NCBI GenBank assembly: GCA_015075545.1
Contig: JABTUC010000004.1
Span: 336,810-400,809, forward strand
Origin: Ideonella sp.
GTDB lineage: Bacteria > Pseudomonadota > Gammaproteobacteria > Burkholderiales > Burkholderiaceae_C
Reading direction: 5' to 3'
DNA length: 64,000 nucleotides
Numbering within the stretch: position 1 is the stretch's first letter; every line of letters starts with the position of its first letter. Positions 16,320 through 24,966 of this stretch are shown in pieces. The position numbers were made by a program, and so were the translations under genes. The notes beneath the pieces were generated by a model, which worked only from the letters and a program-made list of their open reading frames with translations, did not search any database and was not told where the DNA came from.

Positions 16320-16461
16320 TACCGGTCGAACCCAGCGAACACCGCGGAACCGGCTTTGCCGGTCCGCTGGTGGTGCCCCCCTCGAGGGGGTGAGCGGGAC
16401 GGCGACAGTCCGGTGGACTGTCGCCCGCCAGCGAACGCCGCAAGGCCGCATCGGGGGTGGG
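16320..16461. repeat. Palindromic intergenic repeat after the MaoC gene
   Basis: Contains CCGGCTTTGCCGGTCCGC (16351-16368), CCCCCTCGAGGGGG (16379-16392) and the hairpin CGACAGTCC-GGT-GGACTGTCG, and ends in GGGGGTGGGTCA near the MaoC stop. It shares its core and its position after a minus-strand stop codon with the block at 4243-4440, so both belong to one REP-like family. Confidence 0.7.
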
Positions 16462-16914
16462 TCATAGATATCGGCGCGCGACGCTCTCGGCCACGCAGAC
16501 CGGCTTGTCGCTGCCTTCGCGCTCCATCGTCACCTCGGTCACCAGTTGCGCACCGCCGTCGAGCGGCTCGTAGGCCAGCAGCTTCAAGCGCGCGCGGATG
16601 CGGCTGCCCGAAGGCACCGGCGCGGGAAAACGCACGCGGTTGAGCCCGTAGTTGACGCTCATGCGCACGTCGGCGATCTCGAAGGCCGATGCCGCCAGCC
16701 TGGGCAGCAGCGACAAGGTGAGGAAGCCGTGCGCCACCGTGGTGCCGAACGGGCCCGCGGCCGCGCGCTCGCGGTCGACGTGGATCCACTGGTGGTCGCC
16801 GGTGGCCTCGGCGAACTTGTCGATCATCGGCTGATCGACGACGACCCACTCGCCGACGGCCAGCTCCTGGCCCACGCGATCGCGCAGGCTGGCCAGATGG
16901 TCGATGCGGATCAT
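16462..16914 (-). CDS. MaoC-family (R)-specific enoyl-CoA hydratase-like protein
   Basis: A 150-residue single hot-dog domain. FAEATGDHQWIHVD carries the hydratase dyad D40 and H45 typical of PhaJ/MaoC proteins, and GFLTLSLLPRL follows in the hot-dog helix. It would hydrate trans-2-enoyl-CoA to (R)-3-hydroxyacyl-CoA, a route that can feed polyhydroxyalkanoate synthesis. The close homologue group also includes dehydratases of unknown substrate. Its ATG overlaps the TGA of the upstream ParA gene by 4 bp, so the two are translationally coupled. Confidence 0.88.
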   Translation of the reverse strand: MIRIDHLASLRDRVGQELAVGEWVVVDQPMIDKFAEATGDHQWIHVDRERAAAGPFGTTVAHGFLTLSLLPRLAASAFEIADVRMSVNYGLNRVRFPAPVPSGSRIRARLKLLAYEPLDGGAQLVTEVTMEREGSDKPVCVAESVARRYL

Positions 16915-17531
16915 GCCCCGTTCAGCCACTTCACCAGCGGCTGCCATTGCTCGAGGTCGCGCTCGACGCGGCTGGGCGTCACGTCCCACAGCGTGAGGCC
17001 GCGCGCGGCCACGTGCACGTAGTTCTGCGTGTCGCGCAGGTAGCCCAGCACCGGCAGCTTCAGCGTCGCCACGAACTGGTGAAGCTGGTCGTTCGAGATG
17101 GTGTGCTCCTTGACGCGCATGCCCAGCAGCGCCAGTGCGACGTCGCCGCCGCGCCGGTGCGCGCGCAGTTCGGCGACGAAGGCGTGCGTGGCCTGGATGT
17201 CGAACAGGCTCGGCTGCAACGGGATCAGCACGCGATCGGCGATGCGCATCACCGCGTCGAGCTTCTTGTCGTGCAGGCCCGCCGGCGTGTCGAGCACCAC
17301 GTGCGTCACGCCCTTGGGCACCTTGAGCGTCGACTCGCCGATCACGTCCCAGCCCTGGATGCGCGGCGCCGCCGCGGGGCGCAGCGCCAGCCACTGGCGC
17401 GACGACTGCTGGCGGTCGACGTCGCCCAGCATCACGGCATGGCCCTGGCGCGCGAACAGTCCGGCGATGTTGGTGGCCAACGTGCTCTTGCCGACCCCGC
17501 CCTTGGGGTTGGCGACGACGATCACCGGCAT
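16911..17531 (-). CDS. Orphan ParA/MinD-family P-loop ATPase
   Basis: A 206-residue cytoplasmic ATPase with the deviant Walker A motif KGGVGKS (10-16, signature lysine K10), switch residues GDVDRQQSSRQW (about 36-47) and Walker B-like VVLDTPAGL. The start at 17531 has a GAGGAGGG site. No ParB, no centromere-like repeat and no chromosomal par genes are nearby. The length and DRQQSS motif fit small ParA-type positioning ATPases (ParC/PpfA/McdA-like) that distribute cargo other than chromosomes. It is coupled to the MaoC gene. Any role in positioning storage granules is only a hypothesis. Confidence 0.85.
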   Translation of the reverse strand: MPVIVVANPKGGVGKSTLATNIAGLFARQGHAVMLGDVDRQQSSRQWLALRPAAAPRIQGWDVIGESTLKVPKGVTHVVLDTPAGLHDKKLDAVMRIADRVLIPLQPSLFDIQATHAFVAELRAHRRGGDVALALLGMRVKEHTISNDQLHQFVATLKLPVLGYLRDTQNYVHVAARGLTLWDVTPSRVERDLEQWQPLVKWLNGA

Positions 17532-17657
17532 GCATCCCTCCTCGCAAGAAACGCCGTCTCGCCGCGCCTTCGGCGGCCTTGTGGCGGCAATGGTAGCCGC
17601 GCGCTGCCCGCCGCCGGCACCGGGCAAACCACGGCACCATCGTGCACACTGGCGCCG

Positions 17658-18314
17658 ATGCCCGACGTCCTGCTGCTGCTCGCGCACCCCGATCTGGCGC
17701 ACTCGCGCGTGCACGCGGCGCTGCGGCAGGGCCTGCGGCGCGAAGGTGCCGATGCGCGCTGGGAGCTGCGCGACCTGTACGCGTTGTATCCCGACTACGA
17801 CATCGACGTCGCCGCCGAACAGGCCGCGCTGCTGCGCGCGCGGCTGGTGGTGTGGCTGCATCCGCTGCACTGGTACGGCATGCCCGCGCTGCTCAAGCTG
17901 TGGCTCGACGAAGTGTTCGCCTACGGCTGGGCCTACGGGCCGGGCGGCACGCAGCTCGCCGGCAAGGACCTGTGGCTCGTGGTGTCCACTGGCGGTACCG
18001 AACGCTCCTATCGGCCCGACGGCCACAACCGCTTCTTCATCGACGCCTTCTGGCCACCGTATGAGCAGACCGCGCAACTGGCGGGCATGCGCTTCCTGCC
18101 GCCGCTGGTGCTGCACGGCGCGCACCAGGCCACGCGCGCCGAGATCGCCGCGCACGTCGAGACGCTGATCGATCACCTGCGGCGCTGGCCCGACTGGCCC
18201 GAGATCGCCGACCTGATGCCGTGCATCCAGGGCGAGGCGCCCGCCGGCGAGCGCCCGCCGGTCGTCGATGCGGGCGACGCCGCCGACCGATCGCCGGCGG
18301 CCACTGCCCGATGA
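17658..18314 (+). CDS. kefF: NAD(P)H oxidoreductase, KefF-like
   Basis: A flavodoxin-fold FMN quinone reductase of 218 residues. The phosphate loop region is AHPDLAHSRVHAAL, HPLHWYGMPALLKLWLDEVF is the family signature, and VVSTGGTERSYRPDGHNRF lies near the active site. A C-terminal extension beyond about 180 residues is rich in Pro/Asp and not conserved. In gammaproteobacteria KefF binds and activates the KefC efflux system. Here the kefC-like gene follows after 40 bp on the same strand, giving the expected pair. The ATG at 17658 has no strong ribosome-binding site. Confidence 0.83.
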   Translation: MPDVLLLLAHPDLAHSRVHAALRQGLRREGADARWELRDLYALYPDYDIDVAAEQAALLRARLVVWLHPLHWYGMPALLKLWLDEVFAYGWAYGPGGTQLAGKDLWLVVSTGGTERSYRPDGHNRFFIDAFWPPYEQTAQLAGMRFLPPLVLHGAHQATRAEIAAHVETLIDHLRRWPDWPEIADLMPCIQGEAPAGERPPVVDAGDAADRSPAATAR

Positions 18315-18354
18315 CCAACCACCCGCTGGCGAGTCGCACGCGAGGGAGCCGCGC

Positions 18355-20211
18355 ATGCCGCCGTGGTTGACGCTCGGCCTGGTGTACCTCGCCGCCGCGG
18401 TGATCGCCGTGCCGCTGGCTCGCTTCGTCGGCCTCGGCTCGATCATCGGCTACCTCGTCGCGGGCGTGGCGATCGGGCCGTTCGGCCTCGAGCTGGTGAG
18501 CGACCCGCAGTCGATGCTGCACTTCGCCGAGTTCGGCGTCGTGCTGATGCTGTTTCTCGTCGGGCTCGAGCTGGAGCCGCGCCGGCTGTGGGCCCTGCGG
18601 CGGCCGATCTTCGGCTGGGGCAGCGCGCAGTTGATCGGCTCGGCCCTGATGATGCTGGGCGCCGGCGTGCTGGCCGGCGCACCGTGGCGCCTGGCGCTGG
18701 TGGCCGCGCTCGGCCTGGCGATGTCGTCGACCGCGATCGGGCTGGCCGTGCTGGCCGAGCGCAACCTCGGCAACACCACCGCCGGCCAGGGTGTGCTCTC
18801 GGTGGCGCTGCTGCAGGATATCGCCGCGATCCCGATCCTCGCGCTGGTGCCGCTGCTGGCCGTGGGCGGCGCGCACGACGACGGCGGCCTGCCGTTCTGG
18901 CTCGGCGCGCTGCGCGCGCTCGGCGTGATCGCGATCATCGTGCTCGGCGGGCGGCTGCTGCTGCGCCCGACGCTGCGCTGGATCGCGCGCAGCGAGACGC
19001 CCGAGATCTTCACCGCCGCGGCGCTGCTGCTGGTGGTGGCCACCGCGGCGCTGATGCAGTCGGTGGGGCTGTCGATGGCGCTCGGCGCATTTCTCGCCGG
19101 CGTGCTGCTGGCCGAAAGCGAGTACCGCCGCGAGCTCGAGACCGACCTCGAGCCGTTCAAGGGCCTGCTGCTCGGGCTGTTCTTCATCGCGGTGGGCATG
19201 GGCATCGACTTCCGCGTGGTGATGCAGCACCCGGGCCTGATCGTGGCGCTGGTGGCGGGCTTCGTGGCGCTGAAATCGCTGGTGCTGTGGGTGATGGTGC
19301 GCACGATGCCGATTCCGCTGGCCGAGCGGCCGCCCTTCGTGGTGCTGCTCGCGCAAGGCGGCGAGTTCGGCTTCGTGGTCTTCCAGGCGGCCGAGCACGG
19401 CGGCGTCATCGGCGCCGAGGCGGCCTCGCTGCTGGTGGCGGCAGTGACGGTGTCGATGCTGCTGACGCCGCTGCTGCTGAAGGCGAGCGACCGCTGGTGG
19501 GCCGCGCACCTGCGCGCGCACCGCGTCGAGCCCACCGAGAGCCGGCTCGATGCGCTGCAGGACGCGCCGGTGATCCTCGCCGGCTTCGGCCGCTACGGGC
19601 AGGTGCTGGCGCGGCTGCTGTTCTCGGTGGGCGTGCGCGTCACCGTGCTCGACCACGACGCCGAGCAGGTCGAGGCGGCGCGGCGCTTCGGCTGGCGCGT
19701 GTACTACGGCGACGCCACGCGGCTGGACCTGCTGCGCACCGCCGGCGCCGACGCGGCCAGCGTGCTGGTGGTGGCGATCGACGACGTCGAGCGCAACCTC
19801 GCGCTGGTGGATCTGGCGCGCGAGCACTTCCCGCAGCTGCAGATCGTGGCGCGTGCGCGCGACGCGCGGCATTGGTCGCGGCTGTACCAGCGCGGCGTGC
19901 GCCTGATCGAACGCGAGACGCTCGACGCCGCGCTGCGCAGCGGGCGCAGCGTGCTCGAGCTGCTCGGCCATGAACCGCACCGCGCGCGCACCATCGCGCA
20001 GCGCTTTCGCCGCCACAGCATCGAGCAGCTCGTCACGATGGCGCCGCACCTGGGCGATCAGGCGCGGCTGGTGGCGCTGAGCAAGGCCGGCCGCCAGCAG
20101 CTCGAGCAGTTGCTGGCGCAGGAGCGCGAGCTGGCGCGGCGCACGCGCAGCGGCGACGTCGATGCGGCCACCGACGGCGCCGCTAGCGCAGACCGTCCCA
20201 CATCAGCTTGA
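18355..20211 (+). CDS. kefC: Glutathione-regulated potassium-efflux antiporter KefC/KefB-like
   Basis: A 618-residue protein, close to KefC length. It has twelve or so hydrophobic segments of the CPA2 exchanger fold (LVALGLAMSSTAIGLAVLAE, QDIAAIPILAL and the conserved GEFGFVVFQ). A cytoplasmic RCK/TrkA-N domain starts near 405 (VILAGFGRYGQVLARLL) and a basic helical tail follows. It exports K+ in exchange for H+ in response to electrophile stress when glutathione adducts bind the RCK domain. The start at 18355 is chosen for its GAGGGAG site and membrane start; an earlier ATG at 18268 would overlap kefF. Its last 29 bp overlap the convergent exporter gene. Confidence 0.88.
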   Translation: MPPWLTLGLVYLAAAVIAVPLARFVGLGSIIGYLVAGVAIGPFGLELVSDPQSMLHFAEFGVVLMLFLVGLELEPRRLWALRRPIFGWGSAQLIGSALMMLGAGVLAGAPWRLALVAALGLAMSSTAIGLAVLAERNLGNTTAGQGVLSVALLQDIAAIPILALVPLLAVGGAHDDGGLPFWLGALRALGVIAIIVLGGRLLLRPTLRWIARSETPEIFTAAALLLVVATAALMQSVGLSMALGAFLAGVLLAESEYRRELETDLEPFKGLLLGLFFIAVGMGIDFRVVMQHPGLIVALVAGFVALKSLVLWVMVRTMPIPLAERPPFVVLLAQGGEFGFVVFQAAEHGGVIGAEAASLLVAAVTVSMLLTPLLLKASDRWWAAHLRAHRVEPTESRLDALQDAPVILAGFGRYGQVLARLLFSVGVRVTVLDHDAEQVEAARRFGWRVYYGDATRLDLLRTAGADAASVLVVAIDDVERNLALVDLAREHFPQLQIVARARDARHWSRLYQRGVRLIERETLDAALRSGRSVLELLGHEPHRARTIAQRFRRHSIEQLVTMAPHLGDQARLVALSKAGRQQLEQLLAQERELARRTRSGDVDAATDGAASADRPTSA

Positions 20212-20956
20212 TCCCGGTGATCAGCAACCCCGCCGACACCAGCCGGTAGAACCACAGCGCCGGCATGCGGCGCAGCAGCGACACGCCGAGCCAGACGCCG
20301 AGCGCCGCGCACGGCGCCAGCACCGCGGCGCTGAGCATGTTTGTGGCGTCGATCAGCCCGAGCGATGCATACGGCAGCCACTTCGACGCGTTGATCACCG
20401 TGAAGAACACCGCCGTGGTGCCCGCGAACGCCGCCGGCGCCAGCCCCATCGGCAGCAGCGCGATCGAGATCGGCGGCCCGCCGGCGTGCGCGACGAAGCT
20501 GGTGACCCCCGAGACCCCGCCCATCAGCACGGTGAACCACTTGGGCACCGCCCGCATCGACGCGCCATGCCGCGACCACGCGCGCTGCGCCAGGAACAGC
20601 AGCGTCATCGCGCCGAGCACCGCCGACACCGTCTTCGGCGCCAGCACGTCGAACAGCGCGTAACCGGCCGCGATGCCCGCCAGCCCCGCGGGCAACAGCA
20701 GCCACAGCAGCGCACGGTCGCGCGCCTTGACGAGCGCCGCCAGCCCGAACAGATCGCCCACCGTCAGCAGCGGCAGCACGATCGCCGCCGCCTGCGGCAC
20801 CGGCATCGACAGCGCGATCAGCGGCACCGCCAGGATGCCGAAGCCGCCCGCGACCCCGCTCTTGCCGATGCCCACCAGCAGCGCCGCGGGAATCGCAGCG
20901 GCGTAGAACGCGGGGTCGGTGATGAGCGGCAACGGCAATGGATTCCCCTGGCGCAT
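20183..20956 (-). CDS. TauE/SafE-family sulfite exporter-like membrane protein
   Basis: A 257-residue protein with about eight hydrophobic segments and two copies of the family pattern: GIGKSGVAGGFGILAVP near residue 25 and GGVSGVTSFVAHAGGPPISI near 145. The family (formerly DUF81) is linked to export of sulfite, sulfoacetate or other anions. The substrate is not readable. It is convergent with kefC and the two genes overlap by 29 bp at their 3' ends. The ribosome-binding site is weak (GGTGGG). Confidence 0.87.
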   Translation of the reverse strand: MRQGNPLPLPLITDPAFYAAAIPAALLVGIGKSGVAGGFGILAVPLIALSMPVPQAAAIVLPLLTVGDLFGLAALVKARDRALLWLLLPAGLAGIAAGYALFDVLAPKTVSAVLGAMTLLFLAQRAWSRHGASMRAVPKWFTVLMGGVSGVTSFVAHAGGPPISIALLPMGLAPAAFAGTTAVFFTVINASKWLPYASLGLIDATNMLSAAVLAPCAALGVWLGVSLLRRMPALWFYRLVSAGLLITGIKLMWDGLR

Positions 20957-21069
20957 CGCGCCCACCGGAACCCTCGCCCTGCGTGCTGCGGGGAGCGGCC
21001 CGGCGCGCGCATGCGCCGCGGCGGCCATTGTCCGGGAACTGCCGCGACGGCGCGCCGCCGCGCGGCCGG

Positions 21070-21558
21070 TCAGTAGATGAAGACGTCGATCGTCGCCACC
21101 ACCGCGGCATCGTAGGTGGAAGTGGCGACCAGCGTGATCAGCACCGGGTCGAGCAGGCGGTCGGGGGCCGCGGTGTCGACCACGATGCGCGAGCGGCTCA
21201 CCGCGGTGGCGCGGATGCTCGCCCCGCGGTAGAACACCGTGCTGCCGTCGGCCGGTATGGCGGCGCCGCCGGCGTAGAGTGTCCACTCGACCGGCTCGCT
21301 GGCGTCGAAGGCCACCGACTCGCCGGCCCAGATGCTGACGTCCTGGTGCGTGCCCGATTCGATCGGGCCGCCTTGCGGATAGCCGTCGATCGACACGCCG
21401 ATGCTGAAGCCGTCGCCGTAGAGCTCGACGCCGCCGCCGCAGCCGGCCAGGCCGATCGCTGCAGCCGATGCCATGGCCAACGCCATCGATCGGAGCTTGC
21501 CCAGGCCCAGCCATCTCGTCGGCACGGCTCGCGCCGTGCCCGCGCTGCTTTCACGCAT
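21070..21558 (-). CDS. Putative lipoprotein of unknown function
   Basis: A 162-residue protein with an AGGTGG site before the ATG at 21558. It has an N-terminal hydrophobic segment ending in the lipobox IGLAGC, followed by GGGVELYGDGFSIGV. The mature part is rich in beta-type residues and resembles an Ig-like or bacterial surface domain (YPQGGPIESGTHQDVSIWAG), but I cannot assign a family. It probably sits in the outer membrane or periplasm. It stands alone after the vgb-like gene on the same strand. Confidence 0.75.
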   Translation of the reverse strand: MRESSAGTARAVPTRWLGLGKLRSMALAMASAAAIGLAGCGGGVELYGDGFSIGVSIDGYPQGGPIESGTHQDVSIWAGESVAFDASEPVEWTLYAGGAAIPADGSTVFYRGASIRATAVSRSRIVVDTAAPDRLLDPVLITLVATSTYDAAVVATIDVFIY

Positions 21559-21731
21559 GCCCACCTCCGCAGGTTCGTGTGGTCCAACGGGGGCGCAGCG
21601 GGTCGAGTTGACCGCCGGCACGAATGCAGACGAAAAGTTGTGTTGCTGCAGCCGACCGCCGTGCAGCCGCTGCGCTGCCTGCCGCGCTGGCGGGCGCAGT
21701 GCCCGCTGTCGATTCGCGGGTTGCGACGCAG

Positions 21732-22721
21732 TCACTCCACGAGGCCGAGGCGCCCGCTGTGACTGCCCATGTACCACAGCCGCCCCTTCGCATCGACCAC
21801 CATCTTGCGGATGCCGGTGTTGGGCGTCGGCAGCGCGACGACCTGCGTCTTCTCGGTCTTGGGGTCGAGGCGCACCACGGTGTCCTTTTCGATCTCGTTG
21901 ACCCAGACCGTGCCGGCGCCATCGACCGTCACCGCGTAGGGCCCGGCATTGCCGCCCGGCAAGGGAATCGTCTGCACGACCTTCATCGCGCGCGGATCGA
22001 CCTTGGCGAGCCGGCCGCTGCCGTACAGCGTGACCCACAGCATGCCGTCGCGGCCGGCAGCGATGCGCCGCGGGCGCGACCCGGCGCCGGTGTCGACCTC
22101 GGTCATCGCGCCGCTGCGCGGATCGAGCCGGCCGAGCTTGTTGTCGCCCATGCGGCAGAACCACACGTGGCCCGCGGCATCGAGCGCCAGGCCGTACGGG
22201 CCGCCCGAGGTCGGGTACTCGGCGATCCTGCCGCTGGCGGTGTCGATGCTCGCGACCTTGTTGCCGCTTTGCATCGTGAACCAGATCGTGCGCTGGTCGT
22301 CGCTGATCACCAGCGTGTGCGGGCCGCCGCCGCCCGACGGTGTCGGGTACTCGATCACCTTGCCCGTCGCCGGGTCGAGTCGGCCGATCGTGCCGTTGCC
22401 GTTGCCGCTGGTCCACACCATACCGTGGCGGTCGACCAGCAGGCCGTGCGGGCGGTGCCCGGGCGGCAGCGCCCACTCCTTGAAGCTCTGCGTCTTCGGG
22501 TCGAAGCGCGCGACCTTGTTGCCGTTCATCACCGCGATGTAGATGCTGCCGTCGGGCGCGGCCGCAGGGTCGCGCGCGAAGCGCGGCGTCGGCACCGGCC
22601 ACTCGCTCACCTTGCCGGCGAAGCCCGCGGGCACGCCCGGCGCGACGCCGTAGTTCGACCCACCGGCATGCGCAGCGGCGAAGGGCAGTGCCGCGACGAA
22701 CAGCAAGGCGCGAGCGTTCAT
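21732..22721 (-). CDS. Secreted Vgb (virginiamycin B lyase)-like beta-propeller
   Basis: 329 residues from the ATG at 22721 with a GGAGG site. A signal peptide (MNARALLFVAALPFAAAHAG) is followed by six to seven propeller blades carrying the repeat LDxxGxVWF-type pattern, for example GLALDAAGHVWFCRMGDNKL and MVVDAKGRLWYMGSHSGRL. Vgb cleaves streptogramin B lactones, but most periplasmic homologues in soil and water bacteria are generic NHL/SMP-type propellers. I would not predict antibiotic resistance from this alone. Confidence 0.83.
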   Translation of the reverse strand: MNARALLFVAALPFAAAHAGGSNYGVAPGVPAGFAGKVSEWPVPTPRFARDPAAAPDGSIYIAVMNGNKVARFDPKTQSFKEWALPPGHRPHGLLVDRHGMVWTSGNGNGTIGRLDPATGKVIEYPTPSGGGGPHTLVISDDQRTIWFTMQSGNKVASIDTASGRIAEYPTSGGPYGLALDAAGHVWFCRMGDNKLGRLDPRSGAMTEVDTGAGSRPRRIAAGRDGMLWVTLYGSGRLAKVDPRAMKVVQTIPLPGGNAGPYAVTVDGAGTVWVNEIEKDTVVRLDPKTEKTQVVALPTPNTGIRKMVVDAKGRLWYMGSHSGRLGLVE

Positions 22722-22854
22722 GGCGTCCTCCACTCGATCATCACGGACCGCCTGTGCCTCGCGGCGCGAGGCCGATGGCGATTGTGCAGCGTCGCCCGCC
22801 CGCGGCGATGGTTGGCGCGACAATCGGCGCGCATCCACGACGAGCGCTGCCGCC

Positions 22855-23271
22855 ATGCCCACGATCTTCGAGAAACTGCTGTCCGGCGCCCTGCCCTGCG
22901 CCAAGGTCTACGAAGACGACCTGGTGTTCGCGTTCATGGATGCCGGCCAGGTCAACGACGGCCACGTCATCGTCGCCACCAGGGCGCCGCGCGAGACGCT
23001 GATGGACTGCACCGACGACGAGGCCGCAGCGCTGATGCGCACGGCACGCCGCATGGCGCTGGCGGTGCAGGCGGCGTTCGCGCCCGAGGGCATCACCGTG
23101 CTGCAGGCCAACCGCCCGGCCGGCTGGCAGACGGTGCCGCACCTGCACCTGCACGTGCTGCCGCGCTTCGAAGGTGATGGCGTCGGGCTGGTCTGGCCGC
23201 GCAAGGAGCCCGGGCTCGAGCGGCTGCGCGAACTGGCCTCGCGGCTGCAGCCGCATCTGGCGCCGCGGTAG
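22855..23271 (+). CDS. HIT-family nucleotide hydrolase
   Basis: A 138-residue histidine-triad protein. H96-L-H98-L-H100 in VPHLHLHVLPR is the catalytic triad motif, and the N-terminal MPTIFEKLLSGALPCAKVYE matches the HinT/Hit start. It hydrolyses nucleoside phosphoramidates or dinucleoside polyphosphates in the cytoplasm. The ATG at 22855 is preferred to an upstream in-frame start at 22720 because the extension looks random and overlaps the divergent vgb-like gene. Confidence 0.9.
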   Translation: MPTIFEKLLSGALPCAKVYEDDLVFAFMDAGQVNDGHVIVATRAPRETLMDCTDDEAAALMRTARRMALAVQAAFAPEGITVLQANRPAGWQTVPHLHLHVLPRFEGDGVGLVWPRKEPGLERLRELASRLQPHLAPR

Positions 23272-23328
23272 CTCGCGGCCGCGCGCACGCCGCCGGCCCG
23301 GCCTTTCGGGCGGCACGACAATCGGGCG

Positions 23329-23760
23329 GTGTTCCAGCCCTCCCAGCACGACGTGCGGCGCTTCCTGTGCGGCGCCTGGCGCAAGCGCCGCGACGGCACG
23401 CCGATGACGCCGATCGAGACGCTCGCCGCGATGTGGATCGCCGAGCATCCCGAGTACGACAGCGAGCTGAGCGACGAAGAGGCCGCGCTCGCCGCCGACT
23501 ACCGCGTCGAGGGCGGGCGCGCCAACCCGTTCCTGCATTTGTCGATGCACCTGTCGATCAGCGAGCAGTGCTCGATCGACCAGCCCACCGGCATTCGTGC
23601 CGCGGTGGAGGCGCTGGCGGCGCGGCTCGACTCGCTGCACGAGGCGCACCACCAGGCGATGGAGTGTCTGGGCGAGATGATCTGGCGCTCGCAGCGCAAC
23701 GGCACGCCGCCCGACGGGCAGGCCTACCTCGAATGCGTGCAGCGGCGGGCGAGCGCGTGA
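23329..23760 (+). CDS. DUF1841 family protein
   Basis: A 143-residue cytoplasmic protein beginning at GTG 23329 (MFQPSQHDVRRFLCGAWRK). It matches the DUF1841 pattern seen in beta- and gammaproteobacteria: an acidic middle (SELSDEEAAL), then NPFLHLSMHLSISEQCSIDQ and a helical C-terminus with HHQAMECLGEMIW. The function is unknown. It follows the HIT gene by 57 bp on the same strand. Confidence 0.88.
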   Translation: MFQPSQHDVRRFLCGAWRKRRDGTPMTPIETLAAMWIAEHPEYDSELSDEEAALAADYRVEGGRANPFLHLSMHLSISEQCSIDQPTGIRAAVEALAARLDSLHEAHHQAMECLGEMIWRSQRNGTPPDGQAYLECVQRRASA

Positions 23761-23796
23761 AGCGGCGCGCGACCTCGCTGCGCGGATCGCGCAGGC

Positions 23797-24771
23797 TCAG
23801 CGCGCCGCCGCACGGCTCACCCATTCGACGATCTCGGCGCGCACCTGCTCGTCGTGGCCGACGAGCAGGTGCCCGCCGTCGTCGAAGCCGACGAACTTCG
23901 AGCCGGCGATGCGCCCGGCGGTGTACTGCGCGCCGGCGAAGGTGCCGTAGCCATCGTCGCGCGCGCTGATCAGGAGCGTCGGCGCGCGGATCGCATCGAG
24001 CGCGTACGGCCCCAGGGCCTTCGCGATCCGCGTCTCGTTGCGCAAGCCGTCGGCGCGCGCCGACACCGGCAGGATGCTGCGCAGCATCGCCTGCACGCGC
24101 GCCCGCTCGGCAGGGCTCGCCGCGTGCACCGCGGCCGGTGGCGTGGCCAGCACGCGCGCGATCAGTTGGTCGGGCGCCAGTTGCAGCGCCGCCCAGAACA
24201 CGAAGTCGGAGCCCACCAGCCGCAGCAGGATTCGCTCGGCCAGCGCCGAGGGCGGCGGCACCGAGGCCGCCTGCTGCGGCGGCCGCCACGCCAGCGACAC
24301 CACCAGCAGCAGCGCCGTCACCCGCTCCGGGTGGCGGATCGCGGTCTGCATCGCCGACAGGCCGCCCGCGGAAATGCCCATCACCGCCGCCCGCTCGATG
24401 CCCAGCGCGTCGAGCAGACACACGTGCGCGTCGGCCTGCGCCGCCGGCGAGGCATCGGCCGGCAGCGGCGTGCGCAGGTAGCCGAAGCGCGACATCGCGA
24501 TCACGCGGATGCCGCGCGGCACGAGCCCGCGAGCGAACGCCATGCCCTGGTCGTGCCCGCCGCCGCTGCCGTGGATCACCAGCAGCGGAACGCCGGCACC
24601 GGCCTGCTGCACCTCGATCGGGCCGCAGCGCGTGGCCACCACCGTGCTGCCCTCGGCCGCCCGTTCGGCGGCGCGGGCGAGGTCGCGCGCGAAGCGCGCG
24701 TGGACGAACCACGCCGCGGCCAGCGCGACGAGGCTCGCCAGCGCGAGCGTCAGCCACCAGGCACGATTCAT
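23797..24771 (-). CDS. Membrane-anchored alpha/beta hydrolase
   Basis: 324 residues from the ATG at 24771. One N-terminal transmembrane segment (LTLALASLVALAAAWFV) anchors a periplasmic alpha/beta-hydrolase. The oxyanion motif is HGSGGGHDQG, the nucleophile elbow is GISAGG, the acid lies in SARDDGYGTF and the histidine in DDGGHLLVGHDEQ. The substrate is unknown; esters or lactones are likely. It is convergent with the DUF1841 gene. The upstream ATG at 24825 would add a charged leader before the membrane segment and is not preferred. Confidence 0.85.
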   Translation of the reverse strand: MNRAWWLTLALASLVALAAAWFVHARFARDLARAAERAAEGSTVVATRCGPIEVQQAGAGVPLLVIHGSGGGHDQGMAFARGLVPRGIRVIAMSRFGYLRTPLPADASPAAQADAHVCLLDALGIERAAVMGISAGGLSAMQTAIRHPERVTALLLVVSLAWRPPQQAASVPPPSALAERILLRLVGSDFVFWAALQLAPDQLIARVLATPPAAVHAASPAERARVQAMLRSILPVSARADGLRNETRIAKALGPYALDAIRAPTLLISARDDGYGTFAGAQYTAGRIAGSKFVGFDDGGHLLVGHDEQVRAEIVEWVSRAAAR

Positions 24772-24966
24772 TGCACGTCGCAGCGCCGCATCCTGGCGCG
24801 ATTCGCAACGCCGGACCTCCGGCAAACAGACCTCGCGAAAGGCCGGCGTTCGATCACCTGCACGCGCACTCCTGGTCGGGATGGGGTCGGGATGGATGCG
24901 CGCACTCTACGCGCGCTGCGCGCGCGGCGACGTACGCGAACCCATCCTCGACCTCGCCTGCTGTCT

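Noticed and set aside
21732-22721. Streptogramin resistance gene
   Set aside because: The Vgb-like propeller has a signal peptide and generic NHL-type blades. The family call does not imply lyase activity.
24880-24960. A third copy of the composite repeat, suggested by a GATGCGCGCACTCTACGCGCG stretch
   Set aside because: The similarity is limited to a short GCGC-rich palindrome also expected by composition. The arms and flanks are absent.
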